A stretch of DNA of 58,097 bases from IIICB1 sp035968095 (GCA_035968095.1 JAWQFW010000004.1:1-58097); one strand, 5' to 3'; numbered from the stretch's first letter, positions 35,598 to 44,125 are shown. The notes: a model not told the origin generated them from the letters alone. Made by a program: numbers and translations.

Positions 35598-35848
35598 TAA
35601 CAAAAATGCTATGTAGATACAAGGCTAACCCCATACAACCTTATTTATGTAAAATATTAGGACATATATTACAGTCTTGTCAAGCCCTAATTTCTCGTTA
35701 GTTTATTGATTCTATTTCTCAATAAATAAACACTTTTTAGTATCCTGTGATACAAAGCAGTAATTTTTGCAAATTTGCAACTACAAAGATAATACACAAG
35801 AGAAATATTGTCTCAATTTCCCCTTCTACTGTATCAATCAACAAGACA
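35598..35848. repeat. Duplicated ~250-bp region, copy 2, downstream of TPR-CHAT
   Basis: Homologous to 29767-30017, in the same orientation, but no TPR-CHAT start follows. Instead it runs into a fragment of the 100-bp repeat (atttttcgaga at 35848). The rest of the 35340-36094 space holds only AT-rich sequence and a second short repeat, 'gtctagctcaactttgcttt' at about 35400 with a variant at about 35949. No gene seen. Confidence 0.85.
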
Positions 35849-36094
35849 ATTTTTCGAGAATAGAATCATATCATTGAAATGAATAAAAAGTAAAAGTATT
35901 GTATCAATCCTGCGGTTGAATTGCGATCTGCGCCTTGTCGCTACTTTCGTCTAGCTCAACTTTACTTTTATTAATTTGAATATTAATCACTATTTGACGA
36001 ATAATTGTACCCACCTACTTATCGAAATATCTAAATAATTTTTTATTGATTGTTTCCCACCTCACAAATTTCTAATTATCAATACCCAATCTTC

Positions 36095-36898
36095 TCAACC
36101 TAAACCAATATCAAGGAATGTCATCACAGCAAAACCTGCAATAATCCCAATAGTACCTTCTTGTTCGCGTCCAGATTGATGAGATTCGGGAATTATATCA
36201 TCACTAATCACAAATAACATTGCACCCGCCGCAAAAGACATCGCCCAAGGTAAGATACTTTGAGCAACTGAAACTATTCCTGCACCAATTAAACCACCAA
36301 TCGGTTCGACTAAACCAGTTAAAAGTGTAACTCCCAAAGCATAAAGAATGCTATAATTTTCCCCAACTAAAGATAAAGCGACAACTAAACCTTCAGGAAT
36401 ATTTTGTAAACCAATACCGATAGTTAAAGGAATTCCTTGAGCAAAATTACCGTTACCGAAGTTAACTCCAACCGCTAAACCTTCAGGAAAATTGTGCATA
36501 GTAATCGCAAAAATAAATAACCAAATTCGCCTTAAATTAGCACCTTTTGTTCCATCTTGACGATGAAAAAAGTGTTCGTGGGGTAAAAAATGGTGAGTTA
36601 ATTTGAGGAAAGCCCCACCCAAGATTACGCCAAAAACAATTATCGTTGCAGCCCCAAGTTGAGAAGCTCCTTGAGCGATCGCGGCATCTTTTCCCGGTAT
36701 AATCAACGAAAAAGCGGTGGCTGCGAGCATCACACCTCCACCAAACCCCAACATTGCTCCTTGGGCGCGTTTGATATATCCTAAAGGTAAGATTACGGGT
36801 AAAGCGCCAATAAATGTTGCTAATCCCGCGATCGCCCTTGGCGCTAGCGCTACTGCGCTAATCGCGCTCGCAATAACTCCTGCTAAAATCGGATTCAT
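36095..36898 (-). CDS. ZIP-family metal transporter
   Basis: 267 residues from ATG 36898, which lies 4 bp after the stop of the upstream hydrolase gene; ATG 36934 would overlap it. About eight membrane helices. TM4 holds the metal motif HNFPEGLAVGVNFG and TM5 GLQNIPEGLVVALSL, the ZIP binuclear site for Zn, Mn or Fe uptake. A His-rich loop (HHFLPHEHFFHRQDG) before TM4 may sense or relay metal. TM1 is interrupted by a 13-residue stretch, AISAVALAPRAIA, encoded by a 39-bp repeat; removing it joins GVIAS to GLATFIG, closer to the family norm. Confidence 0.9.
   Translation of the reverse strand: MNPILAGVIASAISAVALAPRAIAGLATFIGALPVILPLGYIKRAQGAMLGFGGGVMLAATAFSLIIPGKDAAIAQGASQLGAATIIVFGVILGGAFLKLTHHFLPHEHFFHRQDGTKGANLRRIWLFIFAITMHNFPEGLAVGVNFGNGNFAQGIPLTIGIGLQNIPEGLVVALSLVGENYSILYALGVTLLTGLVEPIGGLIGAGIVSVAQSILPWAMSFAAGAMLFVISDDIIPESHQSGREQEGTIGIIAGFAVMTFLDIGLG
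36828..36866. repeat. 39-bp HIP1-related element in frame in the ZIP gene
   Basis: Identical to 30125-30163 base for base on the plus strand. It is read on the minus strand here, so the encoded peptide differs: it adds 13 codons within or next to TM1 of the ZIP transporter without breaking the frame. Confidence 0.85.
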
Positions 36899-36902
36899 AA
36901 GT

Positions 36903-37799
36903 TTAATCAGTAAGATTTTTCTTGAGCCAATCAATGATTAACTGATTAACTTCATCTGGTTTCTCATCGTGAGGACAATGACCTGCATTCTCAATCGAGC
37001 AAAATTGGACATTATTCCTAGTTTCGGCTAATTCTCGGTAAATTGCCGCACCTTGAATCGGTGTCCAAGGATCGTCTTCTCCCCAAATTACCAGCAAAGG
37101 TGATAAACATTTTGGTAACATTTCTGTGGGTTTGGGTCCGGGAGGTGCAGTCAAAACCGAAGCAAAAACTTTGTCTGCGCCGATCTCGCAACTGGGATGG
37201 TAAAGTAAGTCTACGAGTTCGTCAGTAATTGCTTCCGAAGTCCGGTATACTTGTTTTAAGGTGCGGCGAATACGCTGTTTTTGACGAATGCGATCGAAGA
37301 TAAATTTTCCGGTAATTGGCGAACTTACAAGTTTCGTAAACGTTCCCATTACTAATCTTAAAGGCAAAGCTAACTCGTCGGGACGATGATTTAGTCCACC
37401 CGCACAATTAATTAAAATTCCGCCCGCCGCAATTTCTGGCTCTGCTGAGATTACCATTAAACTCAGCAACCCACCAATTGAGTTACCGACAAATACCGTC
37501 GGTTGCTGGATTTTTTCCTGCCAAAAATCTTGAATTTGGTCTTGCCACAATTCTACAGTATAGTCTAAGGCAGGTTTCTCCGAACCACCAAATCCAAGTA
37601 AATCCAAAGCAAATACTTGATATCCAGCTTCAGCTAACACCGGAATATTTTTGCGCCAATGTCCAATTGATGCACCAAAACCGTGAATCAGTAACAAAGG
37701 TTGTCCGCTTCCCATCACTGTATACTGGATTTTCTGACTATTCCAGATCCAGGTTTTTTTGTCAAGAGTATTTTTAACTATTGTTTCTTTAGCAGTCAC
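36903..37799 (-). CDS. Alpha/beta hydrolase
   Basis: 298 residues with the complete fold: LLLIHGFGASIGHWRKN (oxyanion region), nucleophile elbow VFVGNSIGGL, acid in IWGEDDPWTP and His in ENAGHCPHDEKP. The cap region (about 155-215) is basic. Overall it resembles the cyanobacterial and plastid hydrolases near pheophytinase, but with nothing that fixes the substrate. No signal peptide. The ZIP gene follows 4 bp downstream on the same strand, so the pair is probably one transcript. Confidence 0.88.
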   Translation of the reverse strand: MTAKETIVKNTLDKKTWIWNSQKIQYTVMGSGQPLLLIHGFGASIGHWRKNIPVLAEAGYQVFALDLLGFGGSEKPALDYTVELWQDQIQDFWQEKIQQPTVFVGNSIGGLLSLMVISAEPEIAAGGILINCAGGLNHRPDELALPLRLVMGTFTKLVSSPITGKFIFDRIRQKQRIRRTLKQVYRTSEAITDELVDLLYHPSCEIGADKVFASVLTAPPGPKPTEMLPKCLSPLLVIWGEDDPWTPIQGAAIYRELAETRNNVQFCSIENAGHCPHDEKPDEVNQLIIDWLKKNLTD

Positions 37800-37879
37800 G
37801 AGTAGATTGTTAAAATTTGTCGAGGATTTTTTCTATTTTAAATCGAAAAAGATGATTTCCAACCGGACAAACTAAATTA

Positions 37880-37983
37880 TCCCAATTTGATTTAGCTACG
37901 CTACATGAAATTGTGTACCAGACGTTGCCTACATCGTCTGGTACACAGTCCGTATCTGTAGTATTTATTTAAGGAAATGGTAT
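37880..37983. mobile_element. 104-bp MITE-like element, copy 2
   Basis: It shares TTTAGCTACGCTACAT, GTGTA, AGACGTTGCC and CTGTAGTATTTATTTA with the element at 27501-27601, and TA flanks both ends (37878-37879, 37984-37985). The inner hairpin GTGTACCAGACG/CGTCTGGTACAC is perfect, 12 bp, though its sequence differs from copy 1, so pairing is preserved. Confidence 0.65.
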
Positions 37984-38016
37984 TAGTTTAGAAACAGCAA
38001 AATATTGAAGTAAATT

Positions 38017-38040
38017 AGAGACGTTTTCAATAACGTCTCT
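38017..38040 (-). terminator. Hairpin after the 38060 gene
   Basis: AGAGACGTT-ttcaat-AACGTCTCT has a perfect 9-bp stem and lies 20 bp beyond the stop of the minus-strand gene. There is no long T run after it, so it may be a weak or protein-assisted terminator, or a piece of a MITE-type repeat. Confidence 0.4.
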
Positions 38041-38059
38041 AGGAGAAATTTCACAAGTG

Positions 38060-38608
38060 CTACTTTTCTAAATCAATCGACTGAGAATTTAGATTTCCTT
38101 GACAAATTTCAATTAATTTGCTGATATTTTCTGGTGAAAGAGTGAGTTTAACATCAATTTGTTGCTGCTTATCTCGCAAAAGAATAATCCGTTTTTCCCC
38201 AGCCGCAGTCCCAACGATTAAAGGATCTTGGAGATCGATTGTCTCGAATTCAACAGTTGCCAATCCGATTCTAACCACAACTTGTTTTTGCGATTGAGGA
38301 TAGATATAAAGTTTTTGGGTTTGGGGATCTAATTCTAATTTTTCTGGAGTGAGATTGCGTTCCACATCCGAGTTTTGCTTATACCAAAATACGGTAATTC
38401 CACGAATTTGTGGTTTCTCAATCACGAACTTTTCATCAAACCTTTGGGGTTCCCAGTTAAGATCGCTGGCATTGCCATTTTCCCCAATTAAACGTTGAGC
38501 AAGAGTAACTTCCTTACCATTGAGAGAAGTCAACCAGTCTTGAATTGTCGCCAGTTGTTGAGGATTTTTAGGGTTAGTGCTATTTGTAGTCCAAGTAATT
38601 TTCGTCAT
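38060..38608 (-). CDS. Conserved-looking hypothetical protein
   Basis: 182 residues from ATG 38608 (MTKITWTTNSTNPKNPQQLA); ATG 38632 is an alternative start adding eight residues. The protein looks soluble and mixed alpha/beta, with beta-rich middle segments (QVVVRIGLATVEFETIDL, RIILLRDKQQQIDVKLTL) and a short C-terminal helix. No signal peptide or known motif. I do not recognise the family. It is divergent from the RseP-type protease gene, 116 bp away, and could share its promoter region. Confidence 0.65.
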   Translation of the reverse strand: MTKITWTTNSTNPKNPQQLATIQDWLTSLNGKEVTLAQRLIGENGNASDLNWEPQRFDEKFVIEKPQIRGITVFWYKQNSDVERNLTPEKLELDPQTQKLYIYPQSQKQVVVRIGLATVEFETIDLQDPLIVGTAAGEKRIILLRDKQQQIDVKLTLSPENISKLIEICQGNLNSQSIDLEK

Positions 38609-38724
38609 CACGATCTCGCTTTCCACTTCCATAGTCTCGTTTCCAGGATAGGCTTTGGCGGCAGAAAATCGACTAACTGTTCTAGAATGGATGGAAGTAG
38701 AAATAATTTACATTTGTTTAAACT

Positions 38725-39816
38725 ATGTCAGTCCTGGCGGCGATCGCAGTCCTGGCGCTTTTGATCGTAGTGCATGAATTGGGTCACTTTACGGCAGCGC
38801 GTCTGCAAAATATTCACGTTAATCGTTTTTCCATTGGTTTCGGACCTGCCTTAGTCAAATACCAAGGAGCAGAAACCGAATACGCTATTCGAGCCTTTCC
38901 TTTAGGGGGATACGTCGCCTTTCCTGACGACGATCCTGATAGCGAAATTCCTCCAGACGACCCCAATTTATTGCGTAACCGTCCCATTTTAGATCGGGCG
39001 ATCGTAATTAGCGCTGGAGTAATTGCTAACTTAATTTTCGCTTACTTTCTTTTAGTCGGTCAGGCTGTCACCGTTGGTTTTCCCGATTATACTCCTCAGC
39101 CGGGAGTTTTAGTTCCTCAAGTCATCGCAGAACAAGCTTCCCCAGCCCAAGAAGCAGGAATTAAATCGGGAGATGTGGTTTTAGCCGTAGACTCCCAAGA
39201 ATTAACCGCATCTAGAGATGCAGTGAAAATCTTGATGGCAGCAATTCAAGAATCTCCGAATCAACCTTTGCAACTCCAAGTCAAGCGAGGTGAAGAAACT
39301 TTAAATCTGACGGTAACACCCAAACCTGATTCAAACAATCAAGGTAAAATTGGCGTAATGTTAGCACCGAATGGGGAATTAATCCGCGATCGCCCCAATA
39401 ACATTATCGAGGCTTTTCGCGATAGCGCCCAAGAATATCAACGCATTACCGTGCTTACCTTCCAAGGTTTCACCCAACTAATTAGCAATTTCGGAGAAAC
39501 TGCCTCACAAGTCGCAGGTCCAGTGAAAATTGTCGAAATTGGTGCCACTGTTGCTCGTTCTAATCTCGCAGGTTTGTTTCAATTTGCAGCTTTAATTAGC
39601 ATTAACCTGGCAATTATTAATATTTTGCCCCTTCCTGCCCTTGATGGTGGTCAATTGGCTTTTTTAATCATCGAAGGAGTACGCGGTAAACCTTTACCGA
39701 CGAGAATTCAAGATGGAATTATGCAAACTGGGTTAATGTTACTTCTGGGTTTAGGTATTTTCCTGATCGTGCGTGACACAGCTAACTTGCAAGTATTTCA
39801 AGAGTTATTCCAGTGA
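38725..39816 (+). CDS. rseP: RseP-like site-2 protease (M50)
   Basis: 363 residues, an intramembrane zinc protease. The first helix carries LIVVHELGHFTAARL (HExxH). One PDZ domain (about residues 125-215, AQEAGIKSGDVVLAVDSQEL) follows, and the last helices carry INILPLPALDGGQL with the third zinc ligand Asp. Bacterial RseP cleaves anti-sigma factors and signal-peptide remnants; the cyanobacterial substrate is unknown. It has four membrane helices. The downstream nth gene overlaps its stop by four bases (GTGA). Confidence 0.92.
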   Translation: MSVLAAIAVLALLIVVHELGHFTAARLQNIHVNRFSIGFGPALVKYQGAETEYAIRAFPLGGYVAFPDDDPDSEIPPDDPNLLRNRPILDRAIVISAGVIANLIFAYFLLVGQAVTVGFPDYTPQPGVLVPQVIAEQASPAQEAGIKSGDVVLAVDSQELTASRDAVKILMAAIQESPNQPLQLQVKRGEETLNLTVTPKPDSNNQGKIGVMLAPNGELIRDRPNNIIEAFRDSAQEYQRITVLTFQGFTQLISNFGETASQVAGPVKIVEIGATVARSNLAGLFQFAALISINLAIINILPLPALDGGQLAFLIIEGVRGKPLPTRIQDGIMQTGLMLLLGLGIFLIVRDTANLQVFQELFQ

Positions 39817-40502
39817 GTATCACTCGTAAATGGTCAGTAAAGCAACAAATTGCGCGAGAAATTCTCGTGCGTCTGAAGCGGCTTTATCCGGAGGCGAATT
39901 GTACTCTTAATTACGAAACTCCGGTGCAGCTTTTGGTAGCGACAATTCTCTCCGCACAATGTACTGACGAACGAGTTAACAAAGTAACGCCGGAATTATT
40001 TCGGCGTTTTCCCGGCGCACAAGAATTGGCAGCAGCACCAATTGAAGAGTTAGAACAGTTAGTCCGTTCGACGGGTTTTTATCGTAATAAAGCCAAAAAT
40101 CTTCAAGGTGCTTGTCGGTCAATTATGGCAGACTTTGGTGGTAAAGTGCCAAGAGAAATGGAAAAGTTGCTGAAGTTGCCTGGAGTTGCCCGAAAAACGG
40201 CGAATGTGGTTCTAGCTAATGCTTTTGGGATTAACCAAGGCGTGACCGTAGATACCCACGTCAAGCGTCTTAGCAAGCGTTTGGAACTTACGCAACAGGA
40301 AGATCCGGTGAAAATTGAACGGGATTTGATGCGAATTTTACCCCAGCCGGAATGGGAAAATTGGTCAATTCGGTTGATTTATCACGGTAGAGCAATTTGT
40401 CAAGCGAAAAAACCTCAATGTCCGGGTTGTGTGCTTGCGGATATTTGTCCTTCAGCGAAAGTCTTTCATCCAGAACGAGAAGAATCGCTGCCAGCAAGTT
40501 GA
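39813..40502 (+). CDS. nth: Endonuclease III, DNA glycosylase/AP lyase
   Basis: 229 residues. It removes oxidised pyrimidines in base excision repair. The helix-hairpin-helix LPGVARKTANVVLANAF holds the catalytic Lys, and VDTHVKRL the catalytic Asp. The C-terminal 4Fe-4S loop has the expected spacing: CQAKKPQC, then PGC, then VLADIC. The GTG start at 39813 overlaps the protease stop, so translation is probably coupled. Full length, no oddities. Confidence 0.95.
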   Translation: MSITRKWSVKQQIAREILVRLKRLYPEANCTLNYETPVQLLVATILSAQCTDERVNKVTPELFRRFPGAQELAAAPIEELEQLVRSTGFYRNKAKNLQGACRSIMADFGGKVPREMEKLLKLPGVARKTANVVLANAFGINQGVTVDTHVKRLSKRLELTQQEDPVKIERDLMRILPQPEWENWSIRLIYHGRAICQAKKPQCPGCVLADICPSAKVFHPEREESLPAS

Positions 40503-40595
40503 GATTGTCGCGAAATTATTGCGCCGTAAATACTGAGGCTAATTTGGCGATGAGTACGGAATAATTAGACCGAATTCTCAGCTATTTTAGATCAG

Positions 40596-40823
40596 TTGAT
40601 TTTCGAGCAACAACGAGATTGTCAAGAAGTAGGTGAACTAAACTCAACTGTTAATTCTTGCGTCCAAATTGTCAAAATTTATCAAGGCAATTTTGAGCAA
40701 ATTATTGACGAAATTCAAGTGATGAAAACTCAAATTAGAGGTTTGCAGTTAGAAAACCGTCGTCTTCTCGAACGAGTCTAACGAGTCTTTGGTTTAGAAG
40801 AAGATTGGGAAACCGGGCTGTAG
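40596..40823 (+). pseudogene. Fragment of a small coiled-coil protein gene
   Basis: From TTG 40596 a frame encodes a short coiled coil (...QIRGLQLENRRLLERV) and meets TAA at 40779-40781. Reading on in the same frame gives RVFGLEEDWETGL and a second stop. The stop arises in an imperfect 9-bp repeat, CGAGTCTAA CGAGTCTTT, as if a short duplication cut the protein. There is no good start upstream (stop at 40566). It resembles the tails of small cyanobacterial coiled-coil proteins. The rest of 40503-40879 is empty. Confidence 0.35.
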
Positions 40824-40879
40824 CGAATGGATCGGATAAGATAAAATACAGTGTCTCTAATTTAAGCAGAACTAGACTG

Positions 40880-41182
40880 ATGGCAAAAAAATCGATGATC
40901 GAGCGCGAAAAGAAGCGTCGTAAAGTTGTAGAAAAGTACGCTGAGAAGCGAGCCGAGTTAAAAGAACAGTTTCGTAAGGCGGAATCCCAAGCAGAAAAGC
41001 TGGAAATCCATCGCCAAATCCAAAATTTACCCCGCAATAGTGCGAAAGTGCGGGTACGCAATCGTTGCTGGTTGACAGGACGACCTAGAGGTTATTATCG
41101 CGATTTTGGGCTTTCTCGGAATGTGTTACGCGAGTGGGCGCATGAAGGAAAACTACCTGGTGTAGTAAAGTCGAGTTGGTAA
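40880..41182 (+). CDS. rpsN: 30S ribosomal protein S14
   Basis: 100 residues starting MAKKSMIEREKKRRK; the frame is open upstream to 40805, but those codons are not S14. The C-terminal signature RVRNRCWLTGRPRGYYRDFG then LREWAHEGKLPGVVKSSW is complete. It is the zinc-independent long form: the single Cys does not make a CxxC. It stands alone, as is usual for rpsN in cyanobacteria, not in the spc operon. Confidence 0.96.
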   Translation: MAKKSMIEREKKRRKVVEKYAEKRAELKEQFRKAESQAEKLEIHRQIQNLPRNSAKVRVRNRCWLTGRPRGYYRDFGLSRNVLREWAHEGKLPGVVKSSW

Positions 41183-41191
41183 GATTTCTGG

Positions 41192-41521
41192 TTACTGTCC
41201 GCAGCAGCTATCAATGCCGAGACTTTTTAAGAGTAAGTCACTAACGGCATTGGCGATCGCAAATTCACTGTAAAAACTTGCACTGAAGTCGAAGGACTGC
41301 ATTTCGGTGACAATGGCGATCGTTAACGCTCCTAGGTCATTTTCTCCTTCTAAGCGCTGACGCACAAAAATTTGGGCTGCACGTGCGGCGATCGTTTCGT
41401 TGACAGGTTCGGGAAGGAATTCTTCGTCGAGCCAGGTTCGCAAAGTTTTTTGCAACCACTCGCCTTCCCGATCTGGATCTTGCATTGGCGGTAAAGTAAT
41501 TGGTGGAATTGGTTTAACCAT
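41192..41521 (-). CDS. Conserved cyanobacterial protein of unknown function
   Basis: 109 residues from ATG 41521 (MVKPIPPITLPPMQDPDREG), which has GAGAAA just upstream; a longer form to 41635 would overlap the divergent aat gene. The helical core (EWLQKTLRTWLDEEFLPEPV, IAARAAQIFVRQRLEGENDL, TEMQSFDFSASFYSEFAIAN) is a pattern I associate with a protein widespread in cyanobacteria. No motif suggests an activity. Soluble and acidic. Its 5' end is 69 bp from the start of aat. Confidence 0.75.
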   Translation of the reverse strand: MVKPIPPITLPPMQDPDREGEWLQKTLRTWLDEEFLPEPVNETIAARAAQIFVRQRLEGENDLGALTIAIVTEMQSFDFSASFYSEFAIANAVSDLLLKSLGIDSCCGQ

Positions 41522-41590
41522 TTTCTCGGAGTTAATTTTCGCTTTCGGCGTGTTGCTAACAATTTTAATCCCAGTTTCAGTTTTCAGTTT

Positions 41591-42172
41591 ATGGAAGCAT
41601 ACAATATTCCTAATTTGATCGAAGGATACTCTCAAGGTTACTTCCTTATGGCTGACGAGAAAGGGGAGTTGGGTTGGTATACGAGTAAGAAAAGGGCGGT
41701 AATCCCTCTAGATGGTCGTTTTCGCTACCCAAAATCCCTCCGCCGAGTTTTGAATCAAAATCGCTTTTCTGTAGCGATTAACCGGGATTTTCTCGCTGTT
41801 TGTGAAGGTTGTGCCGATCGCGAAACTAGCTGGATTTCTCCTCAGTTAAAGCAAATTTACTGGCGGTTACATCGGGCGGGTTGGGCGTATAGTTTTGAAA
41901 CTTGGCAAGGCTCTCACCTTGCTGGGGGTATTTTAGGTATTGTTATTGGTGGAGCTTTTATCGGGGAGTCGATGTTTTATCGGATTCCTGATGGGTCGAA
42001 GGTGGCAATGGTGAAGTTGGTTGAGCATTTGCGCAATCAAGGTTTTTTGCTTTTCGATGCTCAAATGCAAAATCCTCATTTGGCTCGTTTTGGTGCTTAT
42101 CTTGTCAAAGATAAGGAATATCAACCTTTGTTACAAAAGGCGCTATTACGAGAGTGTAAGTTTAGTTTGTAA
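41591..42172 (+). CDS. aat: Leucyl/phenylalanyl-tRNA-protein transferase
   Basis: 193 residues, the short cyanobacterial form. It adds Leu or Phe to N-terminal Arg or Lys of proteins and so marks them for ClpS/Clp degradation. Visible signatures are YSQGYFLMAD, GELGWYTSKKRAVIPLDGRF, HRAGWAYSFETWQ, GIVIGGAFIGESMF and FDAQMQNPHLARFGA. ATG 41591 fits the family start (MEAYNIPNLIEGY). Transcribed away from the hypothetical gene at 41192. Confidence 0.93.
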   Translation: MEAYNIPNLIEGYSQGYFLMADEKGELGWYTSKKRAVIPLDGRFRYPKSLRRVLNQNRFSVAINRDFLAVCEGCADRETSWISPQLKQIYWRLHRAGWAYSFETWQGSHLAGGILGIVIGGAFIGESMFYRIPDGSKVAMVKLVEHLRNQGFLLFDAQMQNPHLARFGAYLVKDKEYQPLLQKALLRECKFSL

Positions 42173-42177
42173 TTTAG

Positions 42178-42939
42178 TTAAACAACGAAATTCTGCCAAC
42201 CCCAAGCGAGGAAAACTACAACTATCGCCGCAATGATGGTATTAAGAATATTGACTACTTCGTTAGTTAGGAAGTCAAACTTGGGCTGTAAAGTAGCACC
42301 AATAACGCTTTCGAGGGTAGTCGCGACAAAAGCAGCGAGAAGACACCAAAGCATTCCGAAGAAATCGATTGTACCAATAGCCCAAGCAAAAAGGGCGATC
42401 GCTCCTGAAGCAATAATACCCGCGATCGTCCCTTCTAAACTAACTGCTCCTTCCGTACCTCGCGCCACAGGTTGTAAAGTGGTAATCAAAAAAGTACGCT
42501 GACCGTAAGCTTTGCCAATTTCACTAGCAGTCGTATCCGACAGTTTCGTACAAAAACCAGCCACATAAGCAAGAATCAGCAATTCTCGAATGGGGCTACT
42601 GACAAACAAACTCGCAACAGCGCAAACAGCCGGAATTAAAGCCGAACCCCAAACATTTTCTGGACCTCTCGCACCAGAACGTTTTTCAGCAATACCTTCA
42701 GCTTCCTTTTCCTTCATTCCTACACGAGTTACGGCTGAACCCATCAGGAAATAAAACATCACCACCGCATAACCTTGCCAACCGAGAGTACCCCAAACCA
42801 GAACCCCAAGCAAGCAAGCATGAACATAACCTGCGGGAGTAAGTAACTTTTTCGGAGCGAGAAACGCGATCGCTAGTAGAATCGTATTTAAACCCACTCC
42901 AATTAACCAAGGATTGTCCCAACTCATAGACATCAACAT
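42178..42939 (-). CDS. DUF92/TIGR00297 membrane kinase, VTE6-like (phytyl-phosphate kinase)
   Basis: 253 residues from ATG 42939, preceded by GAGGAATTT; ATG 42963 is less well placed. About six or seven membrane helices. The family core is visible: KLLTPAGYVHACLLGVLVWG, the charged loop KRSGARGPENVWGSAL and LSDTTASEIGKAYG. Plant VTE6 and cyanobacterial relatives phosphorylate phytyl phosphate to the diphosphate for tocopherol and phylloquinone, using phytol from chlorophyll turnover. Function here is by family only. It converges on aat, 5 bp from its end. Confidence 0.82.
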   Translation of the reverse strand: MLMSMSWDNPWLIGVGLNTILLAIAFLAPKKLLTPAGYVHACLLGVLVWGTLGWQGYAVVMFYFLMGSAVTRVGMKEKEAEGIAEKRSGARGPENVWGSALIPAVCAVASLFVSSPIRELLILAYVAGFCTKLSDTTASEIGKAYGQRTFLITTLQPVARGTEGAVSLEGTIAGIIASGAIALFAWAIGTIDFFGMLWCLLAAFVATTLESVIGATLQPKFDFLTNEVVNILNTIIAAIVVVFLAWGWQNFVV

Positions 42940-42980
42940 AAATTCCTCATCTTTTCTCGTCAAAAAACGACAAACCCAAC

Positions 42981-43871
42981 TTAATCAAGCCAATTAGACA
43001 AATCTTTGTCAATTAAATCTTGTAACTTCAAAATATCTTCTCGATATAAATTTCTCAAAACTTGACGTTCTGCTGGTGAAAGCGGCATTGCTTGCTTATC
43101 CGCAGAATTCATCTTAATTAACTGAGAGCGAATTTTTTGTCTCATTTCTGGAGTAACAATTGGTTTTAGCACCGAACTTACCACAGTTCTGAACGGATTT
43201 TTGCCTCGCAACAGTTGATTTACCGTAGTCGATTTAGGAACTTGAGCCACCTGCTTTTTTGCAGATATATCGGGAACAAAATTATTATCTACCCCAATAA
43301 AGCTGTACATATTTTGCATCATTGCTACCGGATTTTTGACCAATTCATCATACAAATAAACTTGTATTTGCTCGCGCTTAAATTTAGCAAAGAAATATTT
43401 TAACTGTTCTGAATAAAAGCCTTTCCGAATTGTAAAAGATGTTAGAGGTACGTTTTGAGCTTGTTCCACCAAACTTTTTGGTTTCCCAATTGCATCACGG
43501 ACGTGCATCAAATAATCTGAATATGCTCTTTCTACTGGGTTACGAAGAATAGCAACCATTTTCACATCGGGCAAATAAAAATGGATATTTGCCGCCGAAT
43601 TTTCCGATTTAAAAAGATAATTTGGAGAAGCTTCTCCCAGCGCCAATTCATCCTGTGCAGCCGCAAAAAGTTGACAATACTTTTCCCAACTATTAATCCC
43701 ATTCGGCTTTTTCGCTTTAGTTTCCTCATCGGCATTTTCCCAATCTTCTTCAAAAAAATTTATTTCCTTAATGGGACTCATATAAACTTGAGGATGTGCT
43801 TGCAAATAATCATAAATCGAAGTTGTCCCCGCTTTTTGAACCCCAATAATCAAAAATGTAGGTAGTTTCAT
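42981..43871 (-). CDS. PAPS-dependent sulfotransferase
   Basis: 296 residues. The 5'-phosphosulfate-binding loop is IIGVQKAGTTSIYDYL (residues 8-23), and the 3'-phosphate-binding segment is AILRNPVERAYSDYL; both bind PAPS. The general layout is of the heparan-sulfate-type/Sulfotransfer_1 group (FFEEDW...KYCQLF, GEASPNYLF). The basic C-terminal half suggests an acidic or glycan acceptor, but the acceptor is unknown. GAGGATA lies just before ATG 43871. cysC, which makes PAPS, is the next gene upstream on the same strand, 248 bp away. Confidence 0.9.
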   Translation of the reverse strand: MKLPTFLIIGVQKAGTTSIYDYLQAHPQVYMSPIKEINFFEEDWENADEETKAKKPNGINSWEKYCQLFAAAQDELALGEASPNYLFKSENSAANIHFYLPDVKMVAILRNPVERAYSDYLMHVRDAIGKPKSLVEQAQNVPLTSFTIRKGFYSEQLKYFFAKFKREQIQVYLYDELVKNPVAMMQNMYSFIGVDNNFVPDISAKKQVAQVPKSTTVNQLLRGKNPFRTVVSSVLKPIVTPEMRQKIRSQLIKMNSADKQAMPLSPAERQVLRNLYREDILKLQDLIDKDLSNWLD

Positions 43872-44107
43872 AAATTTATCCTCATTGAAAAGTTAATTTT
43901 GATGAGCGAACTAACTTAGAGATTTAACTAGCTATAAATAGAAAGCTTCATCCTGGGAATAGAGCCAAATATATGTTCAGAGGAAATTTTGAATTGCTTT
44001 AGTTACGAAAGATTCCTCAAACATTTTGCTTAAAAAAAAGATATTTTTTCAGATAAAAATGCAGACAATGATAACCCTCAATATTGAAGTTGCTGAGAGC
44101 TATCATT

Positions 44108-44125
44108 GCCTAATTTCAATTAGGC
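44108..44125 (-). terminator. Hairpin over the cysC stop codon
   Basis: GCCTAATT-tc-AATTAGGC, a perfect 8-bp stem that includes the cysC stop. There is no T run, so termination is doubtful; it could protect the 3' end or slow ribosomes. The space 43872-44107 holds nothing else recognisable. Confidence 0.3.
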
